Source of the DNA: Amycolatopsis thermoflava N1165
GTDB lineage: Bacteria; Actinomycetota; Actinomycetes; Mycobacteriales; Pseudonocardiaceae
Assembly (NCBI RefSeq): GCF_000473265.1
Contig: NZ_KI421511.1
Coordinates: forward strand, 4,377,560-4,441,559
Length of the DNA: 64,000 bases
Direction: 5' to 3'
Part shown: piece by piece, positions 8,512-15,835 of the stretch
Numbering within the stretch: the stretch's first letter is position 1
Layout: the number at the start of each line of letters is the position of its first letter
Program-made: the position numbers and the translations under genes
The notes under the pieces: model-generated
What the model saw: only the letters and a program-made list of their open reading frames with translations
What the model was told of the DNA's origin: nothing
Database searches by the model: none

Positions 8512-9317
8512 TCCCCCGCAGCTGGCTGTACGTGCCGGGCGACCGGCCGGACCGCATCGGCAAGGCACTGGCCGGGCCCGCGGACGCGGTGATCCTCGAC
8601 CTGGAGGACGCGGTTTCCGCCGCCGCCAAGGACTTCGCGCGGCGGACCGTGCTGGAGACGCTCGCGTCCGCGCCGGCTTTCGTGCGGATCAACGCGCCCG
8701 GGACCTCCGCCGGTGAGGCGGACATCCGCGCGCTGGCTTCCGTCGACGGTGTGGCCGGTGTGCGCGTGCCGAAGGCGGAGGATCCGGGCGAGCTGCGCCG
8801 GGTCGCCGACGCGCTCGGAGTGCCGGTGTACCCCGTGCTGGAGTCGGCGCTGGGGGTGGAGAACGCATTAGGGCTGGCGACCGCGCACCCGCTGGTGGCG
8901 GGGATTTCCCTCGGGGAGGCCGATTTGATGGCGGACCTGCGGGTGCGGGATTCCGGCGCGCTGGCGTGGCCCCGTTCGCGGGTCGTGGTGGCGGCGCGGG
9001 CGGCCGGGTTGCCGAGCCCCGTGCAGAGCGTGTGGACGGCGGTGCGTGACCTGGACGGTCTGCGTGCCTCGACGGCCGCGGGGCGGGACGCCGGGTTCTT
9101 CGGCCGGTCGGTGATCCACCCCGCGCAGATCCCGGTGGTGCACGAGGTGTGCGCCCCCGACCCGGCCGAAACGGCGTGGGCCCGCGAGGTGCTCGCCGCG
9201 GAGGAGTCGGCCTGGATCGACCACAACGGACAGTTCGTGGACGCCGCGATCGTGGCGCGCGCCCGGTGGGTGCTCGAGATCGCGGACCAGTACGTGAAGG
9301 AAGGCAAGGGTTCATGA
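8508..9317 (+). CDS. HpcH/HpaI aldolase / citrate lyase beta-like acyl-CoA lyase (CitE-like)
   Basis: The 269-residue protein shows SWLYVPGDRPDRIGKAL at the start, the active-site acid in LESALGVENA, and the Mg-binding region GISLGEADLMADL, all typical of CitE-like CoA lyases that split malyl-, citramalyl- or HMG-type CoA esters. The GTG at 8508 overlaps the CoA-transferase stop. Leu121 is encoded by TTA (8868-8870), a rare codon in such GC-rich genomes. With the preceding CoA-transferase it forms an activation-plus-cleavage pair. It is a little shorter than the usual 280-300 residues. Confidence 0.82.
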   Translation: MIPRSWLYVPGDRPDRIGKALAGPADAVILDLEDAVSAAAKDFARRTVLETLASAPAFVRINAPGTSAGEADIRALASVDGVAGVRVPKAEDPGELRRVADALGVPVYPVLESALGVENALGLATAHPLVAGISLGEADLMADLRVRDSGALAWPRSRVVVAARAAGLPSPVQSVWTAVRDLDGLRASTAAGRDAGFFGRSVIHPAQIPVVHEVCAPDPAETAWAREVLAAEESAWIDHNGQFVDAAIVARARWVLEIADQYVKEGKGS

Positions 9318-10129
9318 CACAGGATGCGTTGCTGGCGGCGGTGTCCGGCGGGGTGCGGTTGATCGAGCTGGGTCAGCCGTTCTTCACCGGCATGCCGACC
9401 TCGCCGAACCATCCCGGGTTCCGGATGACGTTGATCCGCAGGCACGGGGACATGCAGCGGGCGGACGGCGGTTCGGCGGCGAACGAGATCATCGTGACCG
9501 GCGGGCACGTCGGCACGCACATCGACGCGTTGTCGCACGTGAGTCATTGCGGCAAGCTGCACGGGGACGTGGACGCGGCGGAGGCCCAGCAGGGTGGCGT
9601 GTTCAAGACCCACGGCGCGGAAAACCTGCCCGGCCTGCTGCGGCGCGCGGTGCTGCTGGACGTGGCGGCGGTGCACGGGGTGCCGGTGCTGGAGCCGGGC
9701 TACGGCGTGACGGCGGAGGACCTGGAGGCGGCGGCGAAGCTGGCCGGCGCCGAGCCGGGCCCCGGTGACGTGGCGTTGATCCGGACGGGCTGGGCGCGGA
9801 ACTTCTCGGACCCGGTGGCGTACATGGGCAAGGAGTCGGGCGTGCCGGGCGCGGACGTGTCGGCCGCTTCGTGGCTGACCGCGCGGGGGATCGTCGCGAC
9901 CGGCGCGGACACGACGGCGTACGAGCAGATCCCAGCCGGCGCGGGGCACGCGGTGCTGCCGGTGCACCGGGTGCTGCTGGTCGAGTCGGGGATCTTCATC
10001 ATGGAGCACCTGAACCTGGAGGCGATCGCCGAGTCGGGCGTGCGGGAGTTCGTCTTCATGCTCGCGCCGTTGCGCATCGTCGGCGGGACGGGCTCGCCGA
10101 TCCGCCCCCTCGCGGCGGTGGCGGCATGA
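9314..10129 (+). CDS. Cyclase-family metal-dependent hydrolase
   Basis: This 271-residue protein belongs to the cyclase family (kynurenine formamidase / isatin hydrolase type). It has the metal-site motif GGHVGTHIDALSHVS (HxGTHxDxxxH), and further histidines in HCGKLHG and near PVHRVLL. The family hydrolyses amides or lactams, and less often lactones, with a bound Mn or Zn. Its ATG overlaps the lyase stop (ATGA), so it acts in the same pathway; opening a cyclic or formamide-type precursor before CoA activation is one possible role. The substrate is unknown. Confidence 0.78.
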   Translation: MTQDALLAAVSGGVRLIELGQPFFTGMPTSPNHPGFRMTLIRRHGDMQRADGGSAANEIIVTGGHVGTHIDALSHVSHCGKLHGDVDAAEAQQGGVFKTHGAENLPGLLRRAVLLDVAAVHGVPVLEPGYGVTAEDLEAAAKLAGAEPGPGDVALIRTGWARNFSDPVAYMGKESGVPGADVSAASWLTARGIVATGADTTAYEQIPAGAGHAVLPVHRVLLVESGIFIMEHLNLEAIAESGVREFVFMLAPLRIVGGTGSPIRPLAAVAA

Positions 10130-10212
10130 GGCGCTCGTTCCTGCCCACCCCACGACCCACCCTCGGCACCACCGGCACGCCGGTACAACCCCCCACGGCG
10201 GTGACGGCATGA
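10126..10212 (+). other. Possible 28-residue linker ORF coupling two genes
   Basis: A 28-codon frame starts with ATG overlapping the cyclase stop and ends with TGA overlapping the start of the next MmgE/PrpD gene, so both ends are ATGA junctions. Its last bases (GCGGTGACGGCATGA) nearly repeat the last bases of the cyclase gene (GCGGTGGCGGCATGA), which suggests the gap arose by a short duplication of the junction. The peptide is Pro/Thr-rich and resembles no known family. It may only keep ribosomes moving into the next gene. Confidence 0.25.
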
Positions 10213-11612
10213 CACAAACAATCGTGCAGCGGTTGGCGGAGTTCGCCGCCTCGGTGCGGGCGAAGGGCTTGCCCGCCGAGCTGCGGGAGGACGCGGCGCG
10301 GCGGGCGCTCGACGTGCTGGGCAACAGCCTCGCCGCCACTTCCGAGCGTCCGGCCGCCGCGGTCGGCGCCCTCGTTCGCGAGTGGGGCGGGTCCGGCCGG
10401 GCGACGGCCATCGGGTCGGGTGACCGGCTGCCGGAGCCCAGCGCGGCCCTGGTCAACGGGACACTGGCCCACTCGCTGGACTTCGACGACACGCACCTGC
10501 CGTCCGTCCTGCACCCGTCCGCGTCGGTGGTGCCCGCGGCGCTCGCAGTGGCGGAGGCCCGCGGCTGCTCGGGCGCGCAGCTGCTGGACGCGATCGGCGT
10601 CGGCGTCGAGATCACCGTGCGGCTCGGCATGGCCGGGTACGACTCGGAGCTGGGCAACTCGGTGTTCTTCGAGCGCGGCCTGCACGCCACGGCGATCTGC
10701 GGCGCGCTGGGCGCGGCGGTGGCGTGCGCCATGCTGTCCGAAGTGGATGAAGACGGCATCGCGGACGCACTGGGGATCGCGTCGAGCATGGGGTCCGGCC
10801 TGCTGGAGGCCAACCGCACCGGCGGCACCGTGAAGCGCGTGCACTGCGGGTGGGCCGCGCACGCGGCGGTGACGGCGGCAGGCATGGCGCGGCACGGCAT
10901 CACCGGTCCGCCGACCGTGCTGGAGGGCCGGTTCGGTCTGCTGCAGGCGTTCTGCGGTGACCAGACCGACGTGGACGCGATCAGCCGCGGGCTCGGCGAC
11001 GAGTGGGAGCTGCCCGGCATCTTCTTCAAGCCTTACCCGTGCAACCACTTCACGCACGCCGGGATCGACGCCGCGCGGCGGTTGCGTGAGCGGGGCGTGG
11101 CGGTCGAGGAGATCGAGTCGCTGGAACTCGGCGCGCCGACCGCGGTGCTGCGCACGATCGGTGAGCCGCGGGAGGACAAGATCCGCCCGCGGTCCGGCTA
11201 CCACGCCGCGTTCTCGGGCCCGTACACGGTGGCCGCGGGCTTCCTCGGCGGCGGCGGGCTGGGCGTCTTCCACGACGACTTCACCGACACGGCAGCGGCT
11301 TCCCCGGAGCGGCTGGCGTTGGCGGCGAAGGTGACCTGCGTGCCGGACGCCCGGTGCGACGAGATCTTCCCGCACCAGTTCCCGGCGGTGCTGCGCGCGC
11401 ACCTGCGGGACGGGCGCACGCTGGAGGAGCGGGTGGACGCCAACCGCGGCGGGGCGGCGAACCCGCTGTCCGCCGAGGAGCTGGCGCTGAAGTTCCGCCT
11501 GAACGCGACGCGCGTGGTGTCCGCGGACGCGGCGGACCGGATCACCGAGCTGACGTACGGCCTCGCCGGGCTCACTGACCTCGGTGAGCTGACCAGCCTC
11601 CTGCGGGCGTGA
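10209..11612 (+). CDS. MmgE/PrpD family protein (second of two)
   Basis: The 467-residue protein is a clear MmgE/PrpD member with NGTLAHSLDFDDTH near residue 80, HPSASVVPAALA, the region KRVHCGWAAHAAVTAA, and KPYPCNHFTHAGIDAA around residue 275. The last aligns with the active-site segment of the family. It is much closer to the canonical 2-methylcitrate-dehydratase/aconitate-decarboxylase pattern than the first paralogue at 1078-2409. It is last in the rightward operon. A hydratase or decarboxylase step feeding the CoA-transferase is the natural guess, without direct support. Confidence 0.8.
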   Translation: MTQTIVQRLAEFAASVRAKGLPAELREDAARRALDVLGNSLAATSERPAAAVGALVREWGGSGRATAIGSGDRLPEPSAALVNGTLAHSLDFDDTHLPSVLHPSASVVPAALAVAEARGCSGAQLLDAIGVGVEITVRLGMAGYDSELGNSVFFERGLHATAICGALGAAVACAMLSEVDEDGIADALGIASSMGSGLLEANRTGGTVKRVHCGWAAHAAVTAAGMARHGITGPPTVLEGRFGLLQAFCGDQTDVDAISRGLGDEWELPGIFFKPYPCNHFTHAGIDAARRLRERGVAVEEIESLELGAPTAVLRTIGEPREDKIRPRSGYHAAFSGPYTVAAGFLGGGGLGVFHDDFTDTAAASPERLALAAKVTCVPDARCDEIFPHQFPAVLRAHLRDGRTLEERVDANRGGAANPLSAEELALKFRLNATRVVSADAADRITELTYGLAGLTDLGELTSLLRA

Positions 11613-11669
11613 CCCAGCGCTGTCCGTGCCGGGCTTGTGGCGAGCTCGCCGCAGGTCCGGTGCGGGCGG

Positions 11670-12719
11670 TCAGGGGACCAAGACCAGGCGAATCGGATTG
11701 CCCTCCTTGCGTTCCAGGTGCTCGACGGCCGTCGCGGCGTCGGCGAGCGGGTAGGTGCCGCTGATACTGCGGCTCCATTCCAGGCGGTGGTAGCGCGCCA
11801 GCTCGATGAGCTGCTCGACCGCGCCCGGCTGGGAGCCGTAGTGGCCGAGCAGGCGCTGGCCGCGGTAGCTGAATCCGATGCCGTCGGTGACCGTGAGCGG
11901 TTTCGGGGTCAGGCCGACGAGCACGAGACGCCCGCCGAGGCCGAGGCAGCTCACCGCCTGCTCCCGCACCGGGGGCACGCCGGCCATGTCGAACGCCACG
12001 TCCAGCCCGGAACCGCCGGTGAGGGCGAGGATCTGCTCGCGCAGGGTGGGGTCACCCGGGTCCAGGGCGAGGTCGGCGCCGAATTCGAGGGCCCGCTCCC
12101 GCGCCGCTCCGAGCGGATCCACCGCCACGATCGGGGCGGCGCCGATCAGCCGGAGCAGCTGCACGGCGTGCGCGCCGAGCCCGCCCGCACCCCACACGCC
12201 CGCCGGCCGGGCAGGCTGGGCCTGGCCGGTGCCGGTGACCGCGCCCCACGGGGTGGACACGGCGTCCGGCACGATCGCGGCCTGCACGAACGGCAGGTCG
12301 TCGGGGATCGGGATGAGGGTGTGCTGAGTGGCGAGGGCGTACTCGGCCCAGCCACCGTCGTAGTCGACACCCCGGGTGCGGACCTGCAGGCACGGGTCGC
12401 GGAAGCGGACGCAGTTCGGGCACTGGCCGCACCGCTCCCCCGCCTCCAGGGCGACGCGCTGGCCCTCCCGCCACCGGTCCGGCACGTCGGGGCCGATCGC
12501 GTCGATCTCGCCCGCCACCTCGTGGCCGAGGGTGACCTCGGGGGTTTCGAGGAAGAGCGGCGTGAGGGTGCCGTCGATCAAATGGACGTCGGACAGGCAC
12601 ACCCCGGCCGCGCGCACCTTGATCCGGACCTGGCCCGGCCCGGGTTCGGGGACCGGCACCTCGCGGACGTCGAACTTGCGCGAGCTGATCTCCAGCCTGC
12701 CGGCCAGCATGGTGGCCAT
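11670..12719 (-). CDS. Zinc-binding alcohol dehydrogenase (MDR family)
   Basis: The 349-residue enzyme has the catalytic-zinc residues of the MDR superfamily (GVCLSDVH, GHEVAGE) and the four-cysteine structural-zinc loop CGQCPNC...C near residues 95-110. A Rossmann glycine motif (WGAGGLGAHAVQ) lies near residue 175, followed by an acidic residue in VDP, which suggests NAD preference. It converges with the second MmgE/PrpD gene and is divergent from a small membrane protein. Nothing nearby defines the alcohol or aldehyde. Confidence 0.85.
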   Translation of the reverse strand: MATMLAGRLEISSRKFDVREVPVPEPGPGQVRIKVRAAGVCLSDVHLIDGTLTPLFLETPEVTLGHEVAGEIDAIGPDVPDRWREGQRVALEAGERCGQCPNCVRFRDPCLQVRTRGVDYDGGWAEYALATQHTLIPIPDDLPFVQAAIVPDAVSTPWGAVTGTGQAQPARPAGVWGAGGLGAHAVQLLRLIGAAPIVAVDPLGAARERALEFGADLALDPGDPTLREQILALTGGSGLDVAFDMAGVPPVREQAVSCLGLGGRLVLVGLTPKPLTVTDGIGFSYRGQRLLGHYGSQPGAVEQLIELARYHRLEWSRSISGTYPLADAATAVEHLERKEGNPIRLVLVP

Positions 12720-12850
12720 GCGGGTCCTCCCGTCGTCGCGGCGGCGTTACCCCACATGGTGTCCCAGGTGCGTGATTCTCACACGTGACTTCCTCCTTCT
12801 TGGCACGATCGGTGGCAGAATCGGAGCTGACTGGACTGGGGAGGTCGTTC
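12720..12850. promoter_or_regulatory. Divergent intergenic region, alcohol dehydrogenase / small membrane protein
   Basis: This 131-bp divergent gap must contain promoters for both genes. A short inverted repeat around 12763-12788 (GTGCGTGA and TCACACGTG-like halves) is visible but imperfect. A strong GGGGAGG ribosome site lies 6 bases before the ATG at 12851. No promoter hexamers are convincing. Confidence 0.25.
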
Positions 12851-13063
12851 ATGGTGCTCCTGGTGGTTTTCGTCGGCATCATCGGTTTGCTGCTGGTCGC
12901 CGCGGGGGCGCACGACCTGCGCACCCGCCGGAAGCGCCCGGTGAAGCCCTGGGCGACGGACGAGCTCGTCGAGCACCGCCGCGACCTGCATGCGGCGCAG
13001 GGTGTGAATTTCCGCGTGCGCGACCTCAGCTGGATGGCAGTGCACCGCCGCAAGCCGCGGTGA
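12851..13063 (+). CDS. Small single-pass membrane protein
   Basis: This 70-residue protein has one hydrophobic segment (about residues 1-19, MVLLVVFVGIIGLLLVAAG) followed by a basic, cytoplasmic-type tail with RTRRKRPVKPW. The ATG at 12851 is chosen over an in-frame GTG at 12785 because GGGGAGG sits at ideal distance and the membrane segment begins there. No family is recognised and no partner is evident. Similar short anchored proteins are common and uncharacterised in actinobacteria. Confidence 0.55.
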   Translation: MVLLVVFVGIIGLLLVAAGAHDLRTRRKRPVKPWATDELVEHRRDLHAAQGVNFRVRDLSWMAVHRRKPR

Positions 13064-13485
13064 TTGTTTCGTGGCCAGCGCCGGACGTGCTGGGGCGGGT
13101 TCCAGGGTTTGCGAAACGGGCGGCGACGGGCCGGGCGTTGCGGCCTGGGCGAGTGCACTGAGCGGCCGCTGAAGGCAGGTGGCTGCCCACGGGCGGCCGC
13201 CGCGGCCCGAGGGCCTGCCTGCCACTACGTGCAGGGCGAGTCGGCTGAGCGCACCGCTGCTGGCGAGGCGAGTGGCGGTTACAGCCACGGGAGACTGGCC
13301 GCCGCGGGCCTACCGCCCGCCCCGCGGGGCGGGGCCCGTGGGCAGCGCGCACCCTTGCGTGCGAGGCGAGTCGGCTGAGCACACCCCTGCCGGGCGGGGC
13401 GAGTCGGCTGAGTGCACCACTGCGGGCGGGGCGAAGTGGGGCTAGGCGCGCGCCCCTGCGGGCGGGGCGAGTAGGCGCCGTGCGG
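13064..13485. repeat. Gene-free GC-rich region with dispersed 21-bp repeats
   Basis: These 422 bp contain no supportable gene. A 21-bp unit beginning GGCGAGTCGGCTGAG and ending CACC occurs three times (13235-13255, 13365-13385, 13398-13418), with differences only at two positions. Degenerate copies lie near 13148 and 13464. Copies are usually followed by CTGCGGGCGGGG-like sequence, giving an irregular array. The GCGGGCC-type stretches around 13305-13340 are also self-complementary. No promoter for the flanking genes could be identified inside the array. Confidence 0.6.
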
Positions 13486-13983
13486 TTAAGGCCACGGTGG
13501 GGTGGCCGCCTCCATGAGGAGGGCTCCGGCGCGGGGGCCTAGTACTGGTTGGCGTCCGCCGGGGCCTTGCCAGCCTGCTCGCCATGGCCAGCGGCCTTGT
13601 GCGTCGGCGTGGACGAGTTGTGTTGCGCGCACCTCGGGGCCGTACAGGTCGACCGCGGTGCGCAGGTGCACCGATGGCACCTCGACCGTCACAGCCTCCA
13701 TCAGCAGGTTGCGCGGGCCCGGTAGGCGCTCCCCCGGCGCCAGGTCCGGCTCGCCCGTTCGGAGCAGGTGCGCGGCGACCTCGTTCAGCACGTCGCGCGC
13801 CCGGTGGGGCTCCATGGCTGTCACCACCAACTCCGGTCTGCCGCGCCCCGTCAGACCCGTCGTGTAGGCCCACGGCGGGCGATATCCGTTGCCCTCGAAG
13901 GAGATCACCGCCCAGCCGTGCTCGGCGATGATCTCGCACAGGTGTCGCAGGTGCCCGCCCGGCCGGTCGCACTTTCCGCACAT
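13486..13983 (-). CDS. DUF4262 domain protein
   Basis: The 165-residue protein starts MCGKCDRPGG and has HGWAVISFEGNGYRPPWAYTTGL and GRPELVVTAMEP, the signature stretches of the DUF4262 family common in actinobacteria. The two N-terminal cysteines (CGKC) and a nearby histidine could bind a metal. The start at 13983 is chosen because GAGGGGGAGAAG lies just upstream and because the family starts here. The C-terminal 30 residues are Gly/Pro/Ala-rich and low in information. Function is unknown, and no operon partner is visible. Confidence 0.65.
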   Translation of the reverse strand: MCGKCDRPGGHLRHLCEIIAEHGWAVISFEGNGYRPPWAYTTGLTGRGRPELVVTAMEPHRARDVLNEVAAHLLRTGEPDLAPGERLPGPRNLLMEAVTVEVPSVHLRTAVDLYGPEVRATQLVHADAQGRWPWRAGWQGPGGRQPVLGPRAGALLMEAATPPWP

Positions 13984-14081
13984 CTTCTCCCCCTCGGAGT
14001 TCGGGTCGCTGTGCGATCGACTATGCAGGGCGGCACCGACAAAAAGACAGTCCCGCCCCCGGCGCATTCACCCGATCGTGG

Positions 14082-15827
14082 CTAATTGGGGGAAAATTGA
14101 CGGTGCAGCACCCGGTTCAGCACGTCACGGAGAACCCCGACATGCCCGGACGGCACATCGGACACGGATCGCCAGGCCACGTGACCATCCGGACGAACCA
14201 GGAGGCAACCGGCCTCGTCGAGGTCCGACACCCGGCGCCAGTCACCGTAGGCATCACGCGCACCGGCATCACCGATCCGCACCGCGCGCAGCGACAGCTC
14301 CTCAGCGGCGGAAACCCAGGCACCGCCGGCAAGACCGGTCACCACGGTGAATTCACCCTCGCCAACCAGATCCAAAGTAGACAGACGCTCGCCGTGCTCG
14401 TCCACCAGCCACGCGTGCGGCAACTTCGACCCGGGCCTGGTCGAGGGCTGATGGAACAGCTCCGGATCCCGCTCCCACACCTCCGGCGGAGCGTCGTCCG
14501 GGATCACCGCTCCCGACGAGTACCGCTGGTTCAGCTCGACGCCGTGCGCGTTGAACTCGTAGTTCTTCAGCTCGATCGCCTCGTGCAGCGCCTGCCGCCG
14601 CTTGACGCCCTCCGCATCGGCCGCCCGGCACGCCGCCAGCCCGGCCACGATGCCCTCGTCGTCGCCACCACCGGCGATGCCCAGCGCGGCGAAGATCGGC
14701 CCGAACTGGTCGCGGCTCAGGTTCGCGCGGTCCACGATCTGCCTGCCCACCGGTGCCCGCTCCGCCGTGTACGTGTCGAGCAGGCCCGGCCCCGCCTCGC
14801 CGCGCAGCACCATCGCCAGCTTCCACGCCAGGTTGTAGGAGTCCTGAATGGACGTGTTCGACCCGAGCCCGTTCGACGGCGGGTGCCGGTGCACCGCGTC
14901 ACCCGCACAGAACACCCGGCCGCGCGAATACTCGGTTGCGTAAGAGTGGTTGACCGTCCACAGTGAAGTCGAGGTGATCTCGACGTCGACCGAGGGGTCG
15001 CCGACCAGGTCGTGCACGATGTCCCGCGCGGTCGCCTCGTCGACCTCCGGCGGCGGCTGGTCGATGTCGTAACCCCAGGTCAGCAGCCATTCGTCCCACG
15101 GCCGCACCATCCGCACCAGCCCCATCCCGATGCCGCCGAGGTGCGCGCCGGGCCGCATCACCCAGTACAGCACGCTCGGCCGGTGCGCGACGTGCCGCGA
15201 CAGGTCGGCCCGGAACACGATGTTCATGCTCCCGGCCTTGCCGCTCTGCCCGGCGATCGGCAGCCCGATCTGCTCGGCCACCAGGCTGCGCCCGCCATCC
15301 GCGCCGATCAGGTATCGCGCGCGCACGGTGAACTCGTCGCCCCGCACCCGGTCGAGCAGCCGCGCGGTCACGCCGTCCGCGTCCTGTTCCAGGGACAGGA
15401 ATTCGGTGTCGAACCGCACCTTCGCGCCGCGGGCCGCGGCGTTGCCGATCAGGATGGGTTCCAGGTAGGTCTGCGGCAGGTCGATCATGCCGCACGGGCT
15501 GGCCGCCGCGTATTCGCTGAGCGACCGCGGCCCGGTGCCCCACGTGCGGATGCGGCCGATCTCGTCACCGGCCAGCGACGTGCACAACACGGTGTCGCCC
15601 ATCAGTTCCTGCGGGGTGCCCGCGGCGAGCGCCTCCTTCTCGACTCCGGCGTCCCGCAGCACCTCCAGCGTGCGCTGGTTGGTGATGTGGGCGCGCGGGG
15701 TGTTCGCGACCCAGCCGTACTTGCTGACGAGCAGCGTGTCCACGCCATAACCGGCCAGCAGCAGTGCCGCCGATCCGCCCGCGGGACCGCTGCCCACGAC
15801 CAGGACGTCGGTGTCGTAGGTCTGCAT
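14082..15827 (-). CDS. FAD-dependent aromatic-ring monooxygenase (phenol/2,4-dichlorophenol hydroxylase type)
   Basis: This 581-residue flavoprotein has all landmarks of the class A hydroxylases: GSGPAGGSAALLLAGYG at the N-terminus, the DG motif (YLIGADGGRSLV, about residue 175) and the GD motif (VFCAGDAVHRHPPSNGLGSN, about residue 310). The segment NTPRAHITNQRTLEVLRD is typical of TfdB-like enzymes that hydroxylate phenols. It lies 8 bp after the hydroxyquinol dioxygenase/maleylacetate reductase gene with GGAG spaced for its ATG, so the two are co-transcribed. It probably makes hydroxyquinol (1,2,4-trihydroxybenzene) from resorcinol, hydroquinone or a related phenol; which one is not decided by the sequence. 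Confidence 0.83.
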   Translation of the reverse strand: MQTYDTDVLVVGSGPAGGSAALLLAGYGVDTLLVSKYGWVANTPRAHITNQRTLEVLRDAGVEKEALAAGTPQELMGDTVLCTSLAGDEIGRIRTWGTGPRSLSEYAAASPCGMIDLPQTYLEPILIGNAAARGAKVRFDTEFLSLEQDADGVTARLLDRVRGDEFTVRARYLIGADGGRSLVAEQIGLPIAGQSGKAGSMNIVFRADLSRHVAHRPSVLYWVMRPGAHLGGIGMGLVRMVRPWDEWLLTWGYDIDQPPPEVDEATARDIVHDLVGDPSVDVEITSTSLWTVNHSYATEYSRGRVFCAGDAVHRHPPSNGLGSNTSIQDSYNLAWKLAMVLRGEAGPGLLDTYTAERAPVGRQIVDRANLSRDQFGPIFAALGIAGGGDDEGIVAGLAACRAADAEGVKRRQALHEAIELKNYEFNAHGVELNQRYSSGAVIPDDAPPEVWERDPELFHQPSTRPGSKLPHAWLVDEHGERLSTLDLVGEGEFTVVTGLAGGAWVSAAEELSLRAVRIGDAGARDAYGDWRRVSDLDEAGCLLVRPDGHVAWRSVSDVPSGHVGVLRDVLNRVLHRQFSPN

Positions 15828-15835
15828 GGGAACTC

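Noticed and set aside
8411-11029. An 872-codon minus-strand frame opposite the CitE-like, cyclase and MmgE/PrpD genes
   Set aside because: It crosses three well-supported genes and shows only compositionally biased sequence with no motif.
13064-13485. Continuation of a protein-coding gene through the repeat region after the small membrane protein
   Set aside because: The repeat-bearing frames show no family sequence and no ribosome sites, and the small membrane protein ends with a clear stop.
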